Made by a program: the position numbers and the translations under genes
The notes under the pieces: model-generated
Databases searched by the model: none
The model's input: only the letters and a program-made list of their open reading frames with translations
What the model was told of the DNA's origin: nothing
In this document: positions 35,970-47,065 of the stretch, piece after piece
How positions within the stretch are numbered: position 1 is the first letter of the stretch
Layout of the letters: every line of letters starts with the position of its first letter
NCBI GenBank assembly: GCA_949357655.1
Contig: CASHTG010000015.1
Span: forward strand, 1 to 64,000
Source: Parascedosporium putredinis
Taxonomy: Eukaryota > Ascomycota > Sordariomycetes > Microascales > Microascaceae
DNA length: 64,000 bases
Reading direction: 5' to 3'

Positions 35970-36700
35970 GGCGTTGTTGGCGGGTTACCTCGTCTCACTA
36001 CTCTTTTCATTCAAGAGTAAATGCTGAGAGTAGAAGATGGAGAGTAGAGAGAATGTAATATGTACTTATTTACGTCCGGAATTGCTCTCTCGGGCTCCAC
36101 AAATCGAGTTGATCACCTTCCCAATGTATCAGAAAGGTGAGAAGGTATTCATTGCCCTGCACGCGCGTTCTATGGCCGGCATCGAGATGCGGCTTCCAGC
36201 TACGAATGTCAGGAGAGACCGAGATAGCCGGGGACCTTCAGGAGCCGTCTCTAGAAGTAGTCTAGCGCTAAAATTTCATTGCGGGGGTAAACCCGAAAAT
36301 CCGCGGCGCTAGCGTTGTCCGAAACTCCGCGCAATATCATACTCCACCGAGCCACCGAGCCACTAGCTAGTACAAAACGATTACGTCCCCGAGAACTTGG
36401 GTTTTCCAAAAAAAAAAAAAAAAAACGAAAAGAAAGAATGGAAAACGACCCCGGGTCACCCGCACTTCCGCGAGAGACGTCCTTGAGAATTGATAGGACA
36501 CGAGTGGAATTAAAGACTAGCAAACGGCTAGATCATCGGCGGGTTCTCGATCCCACCTGCCCATACCCTTTTATGCCACCCCATCTACGAACCCACGACA
36601 TGCTCCCTCGATCTCCTGATAGCACGTCGACCATGGACCAGCCCCTCATGGGGCACAAGGATCAGCGGGTCTCCCACGCCGCCTTCTCCGCAACCATGGT
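35970..36700. other. Spacer between dehydrogenase and regulator 2
   Basis: Divergent intergenic region of about 0.7 kb. It contains an A18 run (36408-36425). A frame here stays open on the plus strand and may include the true N-terminus of regulator 2, but this cannot be settled. Confidence 0.5.
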
Positions 36701-38967
36701 TTGGGCGACAACAGATATCCAGCCATATCGCCCGTGTCTGATGGTCCACCCGCCCATAACAACCCCGGGAAACCTCAGTACTATCGTCGACACCAGATCC
36801 TATCACTTGGTGCGAAGTCGCACCCACGCCACATCATAGAGGGCAAAGTGGTGATCGGACCTCGCAATCCCGAAAGCGGACCAGGGCCGATAATCCCCGG
36901 GATGCTGTGGTATATCCTAGAAAACGGGCCATTTACGCCTGTCGGCAGTGCCGTGTCAGAAAAGTCAAGTGCAACAATGCGAGGCCCACCTGCAGGAGTT
37001 GCGAGGTTTCCAGCGCGACCTGCACCTATGAGGACACGCAGGATCTATCTACGTAGGACCCTAGATGCTACCTCTTGACTCTGCGACTTTTACCATGCTC
37101 TCTAAACTTACCTTTAGTCTTTACTTAAAATAGGTTTGATCCAGCAAGCATCCTTATCTTAGACCGATTAAATCAAGTCTTGGCCAGGCTCGACGACATA
37201 TCCGAACGGCCTCTCGCCACAACCCTCCGAGAAGCCGATCCCCAAATCCCTCCACACTGCAACCCCAGTCCAGTCTCAGCAGCTCCTCACCGCGCGTTAG
37301 ATGATTATGATCAGCTCCATATCCCTTCCTCCTGCACGTCCCCTGACGCAGTCCTGCAGTGGCCTATCTTTGAGGGCCGATATCCCCCAAACTACCTCAT
37401 TGACTCTACTTTTGCCTCTGAGGCGCGAGATAGCGATGTTGACACCGAAGAGCCCTTGGCAAACTCGTGGAAGTCGCCCCACACTGGTGCTACCATTGGG
37501 ATTTCGGAAGACAATATCTCGAACCTTGTCCAGCGATTTTTAGACCTTGTTCATATAAAAAACCCCATATTTGATACTAGCAGGATATGGACCTATGCGC
37601 GCCACGTCTCCGAAGAAGGTTTTGGGTGGAACTCCTCGTCTTGCCTAGTTGTATGTTTCTGTGTGCGATCACGACCCATACTGTCTTCAGTGTTTGCCCC
37701 AGGCCCCCTTAAATGCAGCAGTCTGACGTTTTATTTATTCAGCTCCTTATATGCGCTCTTGGATGTGTCGCACCGTCTTTCTCCACCGACGTTATCGTGG
37801 CAGGTGAATCATCTATCGATAGACAGGAAGAGAACCTCCGGAAAGGCGATATATACTTCAGCCTTGCCCGTAGGAGGTTCGGTCTCCTGCTTGGAGGGCT
37901 TCATGCTCCCCAGTGCCATTTCCTTGCTGGCGTCTACCTTATGTACACGTTGCGACCTATTCGAGCATGGGTAGAGTTCCACTCAGCGACGCGCGCTTAT
38001 CAACTATATCTAAGATGTCAAGCATGCCTCAGGGATCAACCCGTTACAGGGTCTACCGCTCGCCGCTGGCAAGAACAACGCCTATACTGGAGCTGCTACA
38101 AGTCCGAGTGCGAGCTGCGAACCGAGATGGATATCCCCGACAGCCTCCTTGCCGATTTTCGGTACCCGGATCTATACCCATCCCCGCCTAACGCGCCCGA
38201 GCACGAGGTTGCAGATACTGGCCACATAGCGGCAGACGTTTTCGCTGGACCATGGAACCCACGGCGGCCGGATACCATCAATCATCAACACGAGAGTAGC
38301 TGGTTTTATTACCTCACGGAGATTACGCTGCGACGGTTGTGCAATCGTGTGCTAAATATTTTTACAAAGAAGGGACGGCAGCATGGACCATCTCTGCGAT
38401 ACCAACCATGGTGAAGATGGCGACAGAGTTTGAGATGCACCTTAACACCTGGTTTGTCTTTGCATTCGTTTTAGAGTTGGCCCAGCACAAATTCTTACAG
38501 AAAACTTATGATTTAGGTTCGAACAACTTCCCGGACCGATACAGTTTGATTGGGATATCCGCCCGCGAGACGAGCTCGGGTACATGGTCTACGGGCGCGC
38601 TCTTGAGATCAGACTTGCGATTTATAGACCCTTCCTCTACCTTGCTATCCATGAACCCACCAACCACGCTTCTATGGCCTCGATTCTCCCTCTTGTTGAA
38701 AAGGCAATTCTCGACAATTTCCGCGGCCTCAGTTCCCTTCTTATCCGTCACCGCCATCACGGGACCTGGTACGGGATCCGCGGACTTACTGCTGCCGCCA
38801 TATGTATCCTAGGCGCCGCTCTGTCCCAGCGGGTTCCGTTACCGTCCGATTGGGAGCGCTCGGTTCGACAAGGCATAATAAGTCTTCAATACTGGGAGCA
38901 TGAGTTGCCTGAAGTAGCACGGATAGTTGCCGTTTTGGAGGAGTTAATAGCCAGGGTACGACGGTAG
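36701..38967 (+). CDS. Zn2Cys6 transcription factor 2 (frame-broken, N-terminus uncertain)
   Basis: Binuclear zinc-cluster regulator, a paralogue of regulator 1. The cluster begins YACRQCRVRKVKC (Cys codons 36940-37023) and is preceded by PRKRA as in regulator 1. Exons after it: intron 37053-37133, exon 37134-37650 (LARLDDISERPL linker, then DAVLQWPIFE), intron 37651-37742, exon 37743-38451 (RPIRAWVEFHSATRAYQLY), intron 38452-38516, exon 38517-38967. The frame slips by one base at the T5 run 38359-38363, between ITLRRLCNRVLNIF and YKEGTAAW. Upstream of the cluster the reading frame has no start codon without one or two further slips, so the start given is nominal. It stands 1.1 kb before transporter 2 in the same orientation. 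Confidence 0.8.
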
Positions 38968-40059
38968 ACAGAATCTAGGCAGGCTAGTACCTACGCCATA
39001 TATAGCCAGCATACTAGTCCGAGATAACATCTTATGAGCCACAGACGGAAGGGGCTGTTACGCAAGCCTTAGGTGGCATAGAATTTTTAGAAAAGGGATC
39101 GACTGCGAGTTCAGTGGGTTTGAGCCTTTGGGACTTCCGATGTTCCTCTGCAAGGCCCGCGAGTCTCAAACCTTCATAATGGTGTTCAAGCCAGGTGATA
39201 ATCCATTGTCGCGGCGCTAAACTAGAAAGGAATCGAGCTTCGACTAGAGTTGGCTGACGTCAGGCCACCAGCTCCACTAGCTATAGTCTTATTCTCATGG
39301 CGGTTTAGGGCACTAGAATTGACCTATCGTAAGCCTGATTCGTACTTAGGAAGTACTAAGTACTAGATTTAAAGAGACCAGACTCTACCTAAATACACAA
39401 ATTGTAGTCCTGAGAAGATCCCCTCATCCCCCGCCCCTGTCTCTCAGTAGGGATGAAAGCATTCGCTTGATTATGACCTAGTTAGAATATAAAGGGGGAA
39501 TAACGAAAGGGGTATGTTTAGACATATTTTGCCTAGATATTATGCCGCACGAGCCATTTCCCACAACTTGTTAGATAAATCGAACCTCGTTAATGAGGTC
39601 AAACTATGAACTGTGGGGAAAATCGCGACTCTGTTGGGGATTAGAAGGCGAGAATGCTAATAGGTGTTCCCTGCTTGGCGGCCTAGTGCTTTACGACCGC
39701 CCCACAATCCCCGCACGTGTATGTCCGAGACTCCGCGAGACTAAACTCAAGGCAGTTTTCTCCAATTACCCCAGGTCTGCTCCTATTGCGAGATCGGGGA
39801 TTAATCCGGGGTAGTCGCTAGCGTGATCCTGCTGTCGCATGATTTGTGTATGTAGTGTTGGGATCTCGTGGAGCTGAATGCAAATGAGAGCGGCCTCCCC
39901 GTAAATATATATGCTTCTGAACTCGCCAATTCGTGTCAAAGCTGATGGCGATATAGTCTTTCTTCTATATCTACTCTCACATCCATTTACATCTTTTCTC
40001 TCTCATAAAGCAGCTTTGATTCTGTTGCTCTTCACCCCTCCGGAGTCAGTCGCCTAACT
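38968..40059. other. Promoter region of transporter 2
   Basis: About 1.1 kb without a gene. The last 100 bases before the transporter start are pyrimidine-rich (CTTTCTTCTATATCTACTCT and similar), common before fungal start sites. Confidence 0.5.
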
Positions 40060-41674
40060 ATGTTCTCAAAATCTAAGCCAAAGGATATTTCAGCCCGTTA
40101 TGGCGAGGAGCTCTCCCGCGTGCTCCCCCAGGATGGCATCCCATGGTATAAGAAGAAGAATCTTCTCTTCCTCAACTATTGCGCCCTTTCCATAGCTCTC
40201 CTGGCTGCCGCCAACGGCTTTGACGGCTCCATGATGAACGGGTTAATGGCACTGCCGCAATGGAACTCCTTTATGGACCACCCTAAAGGTGCTTGGCTAG
40301 GTTTCATCAACGCGATCCAGGCACTTTCTAGCACTCTAGCCTACCCCCTTGTGGCATATAGCGCCAACCGTTGGGGTAGGAAACCAGGCCTTTATGTCGG
40401 CTATGTTTTCCTCGTCCTAGGCGCGCTCCTCCAAGCCCTGACCCCAAATATCCCCGGATTTGTGGTTAGCCGCTTCTTCCTAGGTCAACCAAGCGCCTGG
40501 TGGGGAGGTCTAGCGCCGCTACTTATCACAGAGCTGGCATACCCCACCCATCGAGCCTTCCTAACAGCCCTGTACAATTGCGGCTGGTATGTTGGCTCGA
40601 CCGTCGCGGCGTGGGCTACATACGGCACACGCAACTACGAAAACTCCTGGGCTTGGCGCATCCCGTCCATTCTCCAACTAGCTATTCCAATTGTAGCCTT
40701 GCCCGCCGTTCTCCTGATGCCCGAATCACCGCGCTACCTTATATCCAAGGGAAGCGCCAACAAGCTCGCGACATCATGACCCGCTTACACGCTAATGGCG
40801 ACGAGTCCTCCCCACTGGTTGACTTCGAGATGAGGAGATCGAAGAGGCTATTGCTGCGGATGCCAAGATCTCATCGAGCACGTCATGGGGGACCTGTTCA
40901 ATACAAGGGGAACCGCCATAGAGCGCTCATCTCCATCACCCTAGGCGTATTTGCCCAATGGAACGGTGTTGGCGTCGTCTCATACTATCTTGCATTAGTC
41001 CTTACAACCGTTGGCATCACTTCGGTTACTGATCAGACTCTGATCAGCGGCTTCCTACAGATTTGGAACTTAATCCTTGCTGTAGGGGCAGCTGCATGTG
41101 TCGATAGACTTGGCCGCCGTCCTCTCTTTCTTACCAGTAGTGTCGGAATGCTCATCAGCTTCATCTTAATATCAGGCCTTTCGGGCGGTTTCGCCACATC
41201 CGGGTCGTCCAAGGTTGGCATCGCCGTCGTACCTTTTCTTTACATCTATTATGGATTCTACGACATTGCATTGTAAGTTTCCTTGCGCTTTACCCCTTGA
41301 CCTTCGAAGGAGACTAGCTAATTAGTTCCTTCACTTAGCACTCCTCTTATCGTGTCCTACCCCGCTGAAATTTGGCCATATTTCCTCCGCGCTCGGGGAT
41401 CGCACTTGTCCAGCTCTCGACCTATGCGGCCATCTTCTTCAACATTTTTGTGAACCCAATTGCTCTCGAAGCTATTGGTTGGAAGTACTATATAGTATTT
41501 GCTGTTATTCTAGTGGTTATCACTGTGACCATTTACTTCACGTATCCTGAAACACGGGGCCATTCTCTAGAAGAGATGCAGGTAATCTTTGATGGCTCAA
41601 CGGACCTTCCAGAACCCGTTGTAAGTGTTGAAAATGAAAAAGCCACCATAGATAGCCATAGGGAGTCGGTTTAA
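40060..41674 (+). CDS. MFS sugar transporter 2, hexose/lactose-permease-like (four frame breaks)
   Basis: Plasma-membrane sugar transporter of about 520 residues. Signatures: GFDGSMMNGL in helix 1, NRWGRKPG, LAYPTHRAF, MPESPRYL, DRLGRRPLF and, near the end, YPETRGHSLEEMQ. This pattern fits the fungal hexose/lactose permease group rather than that of transporter 1. One intron, 41273-41338, joins DIAF to TPLIVSYPAEIWPYFLRARG. The frame is broken at 40749-40751, about 40832-40835, 40907-40910 and 41395-41398. Each break is repaired by one missing G, all at G runs, and the protein between the breaks is normal family sequence. So either the gene died very recently or these are base-calling errors. 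It follows regulator 2. Confidence 0.85.
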
Positions 41675-42217
41675 CACCTATACATATCTCAACCTCTCAC
41701 CACCTACAATGCTCTTCGAGTATTGGCCTAGAACGAGTCGTTTAGGTTTAATTTCATAAAGATATAACAGAGTATAGCTGTTACAATACTATTTTTATCT
41801 TATATTAAAACTAGTGGGAGAGTTCTTAGCTTCGATATAATCCCTTCCACTTTGATTTGCTATGGGGAAAGTCTCGTCATTGTCATCGATTCTATTAAAG
41901 CGGCCATATAGACCTGACGTGAGGAAATCTTCTTGAACTTAGCCTTACCGTATACCGTCAACTTCACACGGTTTTCACTTCAACGTTTCTTAGGTAGTTT
42001 GATATATTTAGGCGTCTAGGTATATCCTGATACATGCTAGAGCCCTCCTTATCCCACGCCGTTATATTGTATGCTACAGCATCAATAATACGTTTACCGA
42101 TGAGCAACGTCCAATCTAACGCTGGAGGTGAGGGCTAACAAATAAGAGCATGATAAATAAACCCTCGTACCTTGTTACGGGAAACGTATAAGTGGGAGTT
42201 CTAGTAGCTAAGATGAT
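41675..42217. other. Spacer, converging gene ends
   Basis: AT-rich 3' flanks of transporter 2 (+) and the 2EXR gene (-). Nothing else recognised. Confidence 0.5.
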
Positions 42218-43458
42218 TTAAACTAGTGGGGACTTATGAACTATTATGACAGGGCAAAATACAGGAAGTTTAACATAGTTCCTCCTCCACTCTGATTCTT
42301 TGTAGATTTCCTCTTCCGATTGTTTCTGCCAAAAGCAACTGCGATAATCCATATACTCTCGATCGCCATCTTCCAATATTCGATACTTGATGCGGAGATA
42401 CCGTGCAGCTTGTAGCCACATATTAGTGGCGCCAACTTTGGACAATTCGTCCTGGTTAGGCAAGCGTTCCATCACACCGGGGACGAAATCTTGAGGCTCT
42501 TTCGATTCCCACAGAGACAAGCCCTTCTTGACCAAGACTTGGATTTCCTTTAAAATCGTTGCTGACCGCCCTCCTTCGCGTAAAAGCTTCCAGTCAGGTG
42601 GGTCTTTTACATGGCCGAATTCGGCGTCAACCTGCTCCGCAAGAGATGGGCTATACACATCCAGCACACGTACTGACCATTTCGGAACAGGAGAGCCAGG
42701 AGGGGGCCCCAAACCGGTATTGTCCCACTCTATCTGATGAGAAGTAACTAGGACCGTTTTGAGCTTGGGAAAGATGGTATTATCGGCGTAGGGAAAGAAG
42801 TCGTGGTGCGAGATGCAAGTCGTTTCCAATGAAGGTTGCACCACAACGGTTTCGGCAATCTGTGCAAAGGCTAGGATTGCGCGAACAAGTTCAGAGTAAG
42901 TTGATCTCCCTCGTAGCTCTTTGATATCTGTGTCGTCGGTGTGCATCACACGGCGCGGATTATAGCGTGCGATGCCCCACCTCACCACAACATCCGATTC
43001 CCAGGCCATCTCCCTGTAGGCGATGTCATGCCATTTAGCGCCGATGCAGACGACATCCACGCGAGGGTTGAACCATGTTTTCTTAGGTGGCGGGGACTCG
43101 ATGGGGCGTTCATCGGATCCAGCATCTCGAAGCTTGCCTGCGTTGAAGGGGAGGCGGCAATAGTGGACCAACGAAAAATCCCAAGCCTCACGACACGTCT
43201 GGGCGATGCGGGGTGGTCCAAGTGCCTCAATCACTAACCCTATATGGCCTGGGAGCCACTTTTCGCAGAAACGTAGTACACGGCGGGGAATGCTAATTCG
43301 TAGACGTGAAGTCGCAGGTCTCGTGGAAGGTCGCTAAAGAGGGTAAAAGTTCTCTCCGCCTCTTTACTCTTGGCCGACTTTTCGGGGGTAAAGCCGAAGA
43401 AATTAATGGGAGCGCTGTCGCTCACCACCGGCCCGTACACAGGCGGAAAATGAAACAT
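42218..43458 (-). CDS. 2EXR-domain protein (frame-broken)
   Basis: Fungal protein of about 415 residues with an N-terminal 2EXR motif: FTLFSDLPRDLRLHVYELAF, the F-box-like pattern FxxFxxLPxELRxxIWxxAL. After one missing base in the C4 run of the coding strand (43284-43287) the sequence goes on as normal 2EXR (RVLRFCEKW, then IAQTCREAWDFSLVHY). The C-terminal two thirds have no known motif. The family is expanded in filamentous ascomycetes and its function is unknown; an adaptor role like that of F-box proteins is guesswork. It is probably a single-exon gene. Confidence 0.8.
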
Positions 43459-44448
43459 GTTTAGGAGAGAAATATGTCGTTTTGTTTGTGTGAGTAGATG
43501 AAGGTTACCACTTGTTCTTGAGACTCTTGCATCCTGTGCTGAACCTCGGGCTCAGGGGTTATCGTCGCGTCACGTGAGTCGAGTGTCGTTTCCCAATGAG
43601 GGCTTGCCGCTTCATGTTTGTTTCTCGAGACCTGCTCTACCCTTCTATTTTCTCGCTAGCTATATTAGTGGAGAGTAAATACCGAGGTACTACGGTATTT
43701 ACAAAATGATGATCATCCTAGGCGAGAAGTTGTCTAGTTGCTTAACCTTCAACCTTCTTTCTCGACCTACGTGTAGCTTTGACGACAGCAGGGCTGTCTG
43801 AGAAAACATACTTGGTGCTAGCACCCTATAAGTACTCATCTATCGGCCATGATCGATCCCCGTGTTGAAGGATGAAAGGATAAGGGATCCGAACCCAGGT
43901 GGCAAAGACCCCTATCTAGGTAGCAAGTGGCAAGAACCTCTGCCTTAAAAGGAGGCGACCATCGGTCGCCTCAAAATGGAATGACATCTGACGACGGATC
44001 ATGTAATATGTCCTAGAAATATCAACTATAAAAGGAATATAATTTCCTCTATAGAAACGGATCTATTAGAACGATCTAAGCAGTGAATACGAACATCATA
44101 CTTCTCCCATCTATTCAATACCCCGATCTTCGAGAAAACGTAGAGAGAAAGCGTATATAAATCGCTGGCCGCCCTATTCTTAAACGCCTAACCTAAACAC
44201 CTTAACGCCGAAAGCAATGATACCAACTCTATCACCCCAGTTTGCAGGGCCGGACCTCTCTGAGGAACGATATAGGCAATCCGCAGGATGTCGCTCAGGG
44301 GAGGCAAGGACTGTTAGGGTTAGAAGGCTCCCTCATCCAACCTTCCTGAGCCTCCTCAACGGAGCATACGGGGATGCCGACAATTCCTGGTAGTCGGTTT
44401 GCCTTGGATAGATCCTTATCATCCATCCTTCGCCAAACCTCATCCCAG
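43459..44448. other. Spacer with a hairpin
   Basis: About 1 kb without a gene. Contains the 9-bp-stem hairpin at 43952-43972. Confidence 0.5.
43952..43972. repeat. Hairpin, 9-bp perfect stem, 3-nt loop
   Basis: GAGGCGACC and its exact reverse complement flank ATC. It is GC-rich against AT-rich surroundings, and has no T-tract. Possibly the end of an old inverted-repeat element or a tRNA-derived repeat arm. Confidence 0.5.
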
Positions 44449-46108
44449 TTACCGGGGTCGATCATGCGTTCCGCTTCCGCAACTCTGGGTCCAAAATTCG
44501 CTTTCCCTCAACAGCACTACGTCGAGAGGGGAATACGTTAGATAAGCATTAGTGCAAAGGTTTTGTTTTTGTTTCATACCTTTCCACGATTCCTCCCTAC
44601 TAAACCCCCATTCCGTCAACTTATCAACCCCTTTCAAGCCCTTAAAACTCTTGGGGACTGTCACGGGGAGGAAGTCGGTTGGTCGGCCGATGGGCAAGAG
44701 TCTCTCCTCAAAGGCCTCCCCGTCCGCTCCGACAAGATAGTACCTTTGGCCCTGATAACAAACGGCGTATTCTTCTTGTTTACCAGGGTCAAACCACGGC
44801 CTGTCTGTCTCGAATAGTCGGCCGTAGTCTGTGTGCGGCGCGTCGCAAGGCTGACCGGTTTCCAGAACGACAGGCTTTGTGTCCTGGGCATCCATACGCC
44901 ATAGTCGTGGCAAAACCATTGCGTTGAGGACGTGATGCATATATTTGTCGACGAAGCCGCTATCGAATGGGAATGCGTTGGGAAGCATTGCTCCGTTGTC
45001 AATAAAGCGACCTAGGAGGTCCATGCCCTCTTCCCATCGCCTTGCCGATCCTTCAGGGTCGGATCGCCAGTCCTCTTGAGGGATATATGCCATAGCGAAT
45101 TTATTCTAAGAGTCCAAACGCAGTGCGGTTAGCAGATCATTTAGACGCTAGAATCGCCTGAAAGATGGAGAGAGGAGGGGAAACGATGAGAGAGGAGTGG
45201 GGTGAGGCATCAGACATGGACTAACAAAGTCTTGTAGGCTCGTTACTGAAGAGTTGACGATATATGAAACCATGAGATATCCGTCGCTTTCAGTTCTCAT
45301 GGTTGCCGCGAAGTCGTCCTTCGCTCGGGAGACGGCATAAGTGACAGCTGCAAGTGCGGTGTCCTTCACGGTGTTTGCTATGGCTCCTAGACCAGGAACA
45401 GCTGCGAGAGCGTTGAAAAGGGGTTGAGTCCCACGAAAAGTCCCAGCTGAAGACTATCGAGCGCCTTGTTCCTAGCCCGTACCGCATCCACGCCATTGGT
45501 GAAAGTGTCAACCATTACCTGCATGGTCTCCATATGGGTATCCCATGACCTGAGATGAAGGGGCATCCATAGATTGCGAATCGCCTATTTAATGGTCTCT
45601 TATTAGAGACTGAAATCTGCAGGTTAAGACCAAAGATAGGAAAGACACTTACGTTGTTGAAATTGGCGATCGAGTTGAGGACAATAAACGAGGCAGGGTA
45701 AACACCATCCTCAGGATTTTCAGGCCTAGGCGAACCTCCAAGATCTTCACACTCTCGGCCAGTCGCAGAGCAGCTGCTATCGTCAATTCCTGTGCCGCCG
45801 CACTTCATACCGTCACCACTATGGAAGAAGTCCGCGATTCCCATCGAAGTGAAAGCATAATCCTGCGGCCGCGTTCCGTCTCTCTTGAAAAAGACGTTCC
45901 GAAGATATCGCCAAGCTGAAGGGGCTTTGGCGTCCTGCCAACGGTGTAGAGGCTCCGCATTGGCCCTAGTAAGGCTTCCATCAGTGCAGGTTGCCGTGGT
46001 CCACTCTAGGTCATCGACCGGCCCATCGGTGGATGAGCCCCCTTGTGGTAACGCTAGAGCTGAGCATAGCTGAAGGAGAATAACGGTTGTGACGGTTGGT
46101 TTCTTCAT
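44449..46108 (-). CDS. Stand-alone secreted relative of the chitinase C-terminal region
   Basis: A secreted protein without any GH18 or LysM part. Signal peptide MKKPTVTTVILLQLCSALA (start 46108; an alternative M lies 15 bases upstream). Exons 45653-46108, then from 45584; the third starts near 45105. The mature part matches the C-terminal region of the telomeric chitinase: R-W-x2-A-x3-A-W, then G-x-F-F-H-x2-D with a Cys, at about 45.8-45.95 kb against 2.5-2.65 kb there. Both then have a hydrophobic Pro/Ala/Gly segment (AAVPGLGA here, AIPVAGAGG there). The frame slips by one base at an A4/T4 run (45416-45419). The last exon after a possible intron (about 44512-44573) is uncertain. No activity is known for this region. 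Confidence 0.75.
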
Positions 46109-47065
46109 AACTGGAGCGCGCAAATTAGGAGAAAAATTTGGTTGTTAGTGCGAATGATTCTGCTAGATCTCAAGTTCTCAAATATGCCGCGCATTTACGA
46201 CAGACTATATACTCCTAGGTCGCTCGTACTTGTTCCATGGATGTCCATAAGGGATATTTATGGGAGAGGCTCTATTTTCTTCGGAGGATCTGGGGGCGCG
46301 AAATGCGGCCGACTCGGTCTTGAATTAATTTACAAACGGGCTCCATGTTGCTGCTCTGCGCCCTGCCAGCAAAAACGCCGGTGCTGTATTCCCAGCGGAT
46401 GCGGATGCGCAGGCTGGGGCAGGTGCGGATAGCATGTAGCCCGAGCCCTATGTCAATACTGTAGCGGCAGTCGCCGCACCAAATACAGCTACGGATCCAA
46501 TTTCGCTCATAAGACCTGCAGGCGAGTCGGCCGGCTGGAGAGTCCTTCGTTGCGGGCGGACGAGAATACCCGGCTCGAGGATACTGGGCTATGCAAGTGG
46601 GGTGCGATCCTTCACGTCAGCCGAGATTGAAAATAGGACCCCGAACTGTCTCGCTCTCGGCGAGAAAGCCCAAAATCTTTGGCAGAGTAGGTTAAGGTGG
46701 GCAGAATGTTGCCTCTTACTTTTCTAAAATTCACTTGACTCTTTACCGTCCGACCCGTCATATCTTATCTCTACGTCACAATAGAACTACAGCTGAATTT
46801 ATTGCAATCTTTTACATCGCTAATGCGGGAGACCTCGTACGTTTTGGAAGGACTTCATATAGCAGCTCACTGGTGTTATGTGGACAGCAACTTATCACAT
46901 TGTTGTCAACAATTCTTTGAGGTCCAACTAGACAACACGCTCTCCTATATCTTTGGAAGCAAGTAAAGTTTTGACATAGAATTGATGGAAGTGTGCGCAA
47001 GAGAAATCGTTGGCCGTTTACCCCAACACACAGCTAGTTGAACCACCTGAGTCACTGAGGGATTC
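46109..47065. other. Spacer
   Basis: About 0.95 kb between two minus-strand genes. It has an Ala-rich reading frame (about 46335-46440) that stays open but has no start or homology I can name. Treated as noncoding. Confidence 0.4.

Noticed and set aside
46142..46432. Cys-rich plus-strand frame with a run of cysteines near its end, divergent from the chitinase-tail gene
   Set aside because: No signal peptide, and the cysteines come from GC-rich, repetitive codons that also give an Ala-rich frame in another phase. Likely a chance reading.
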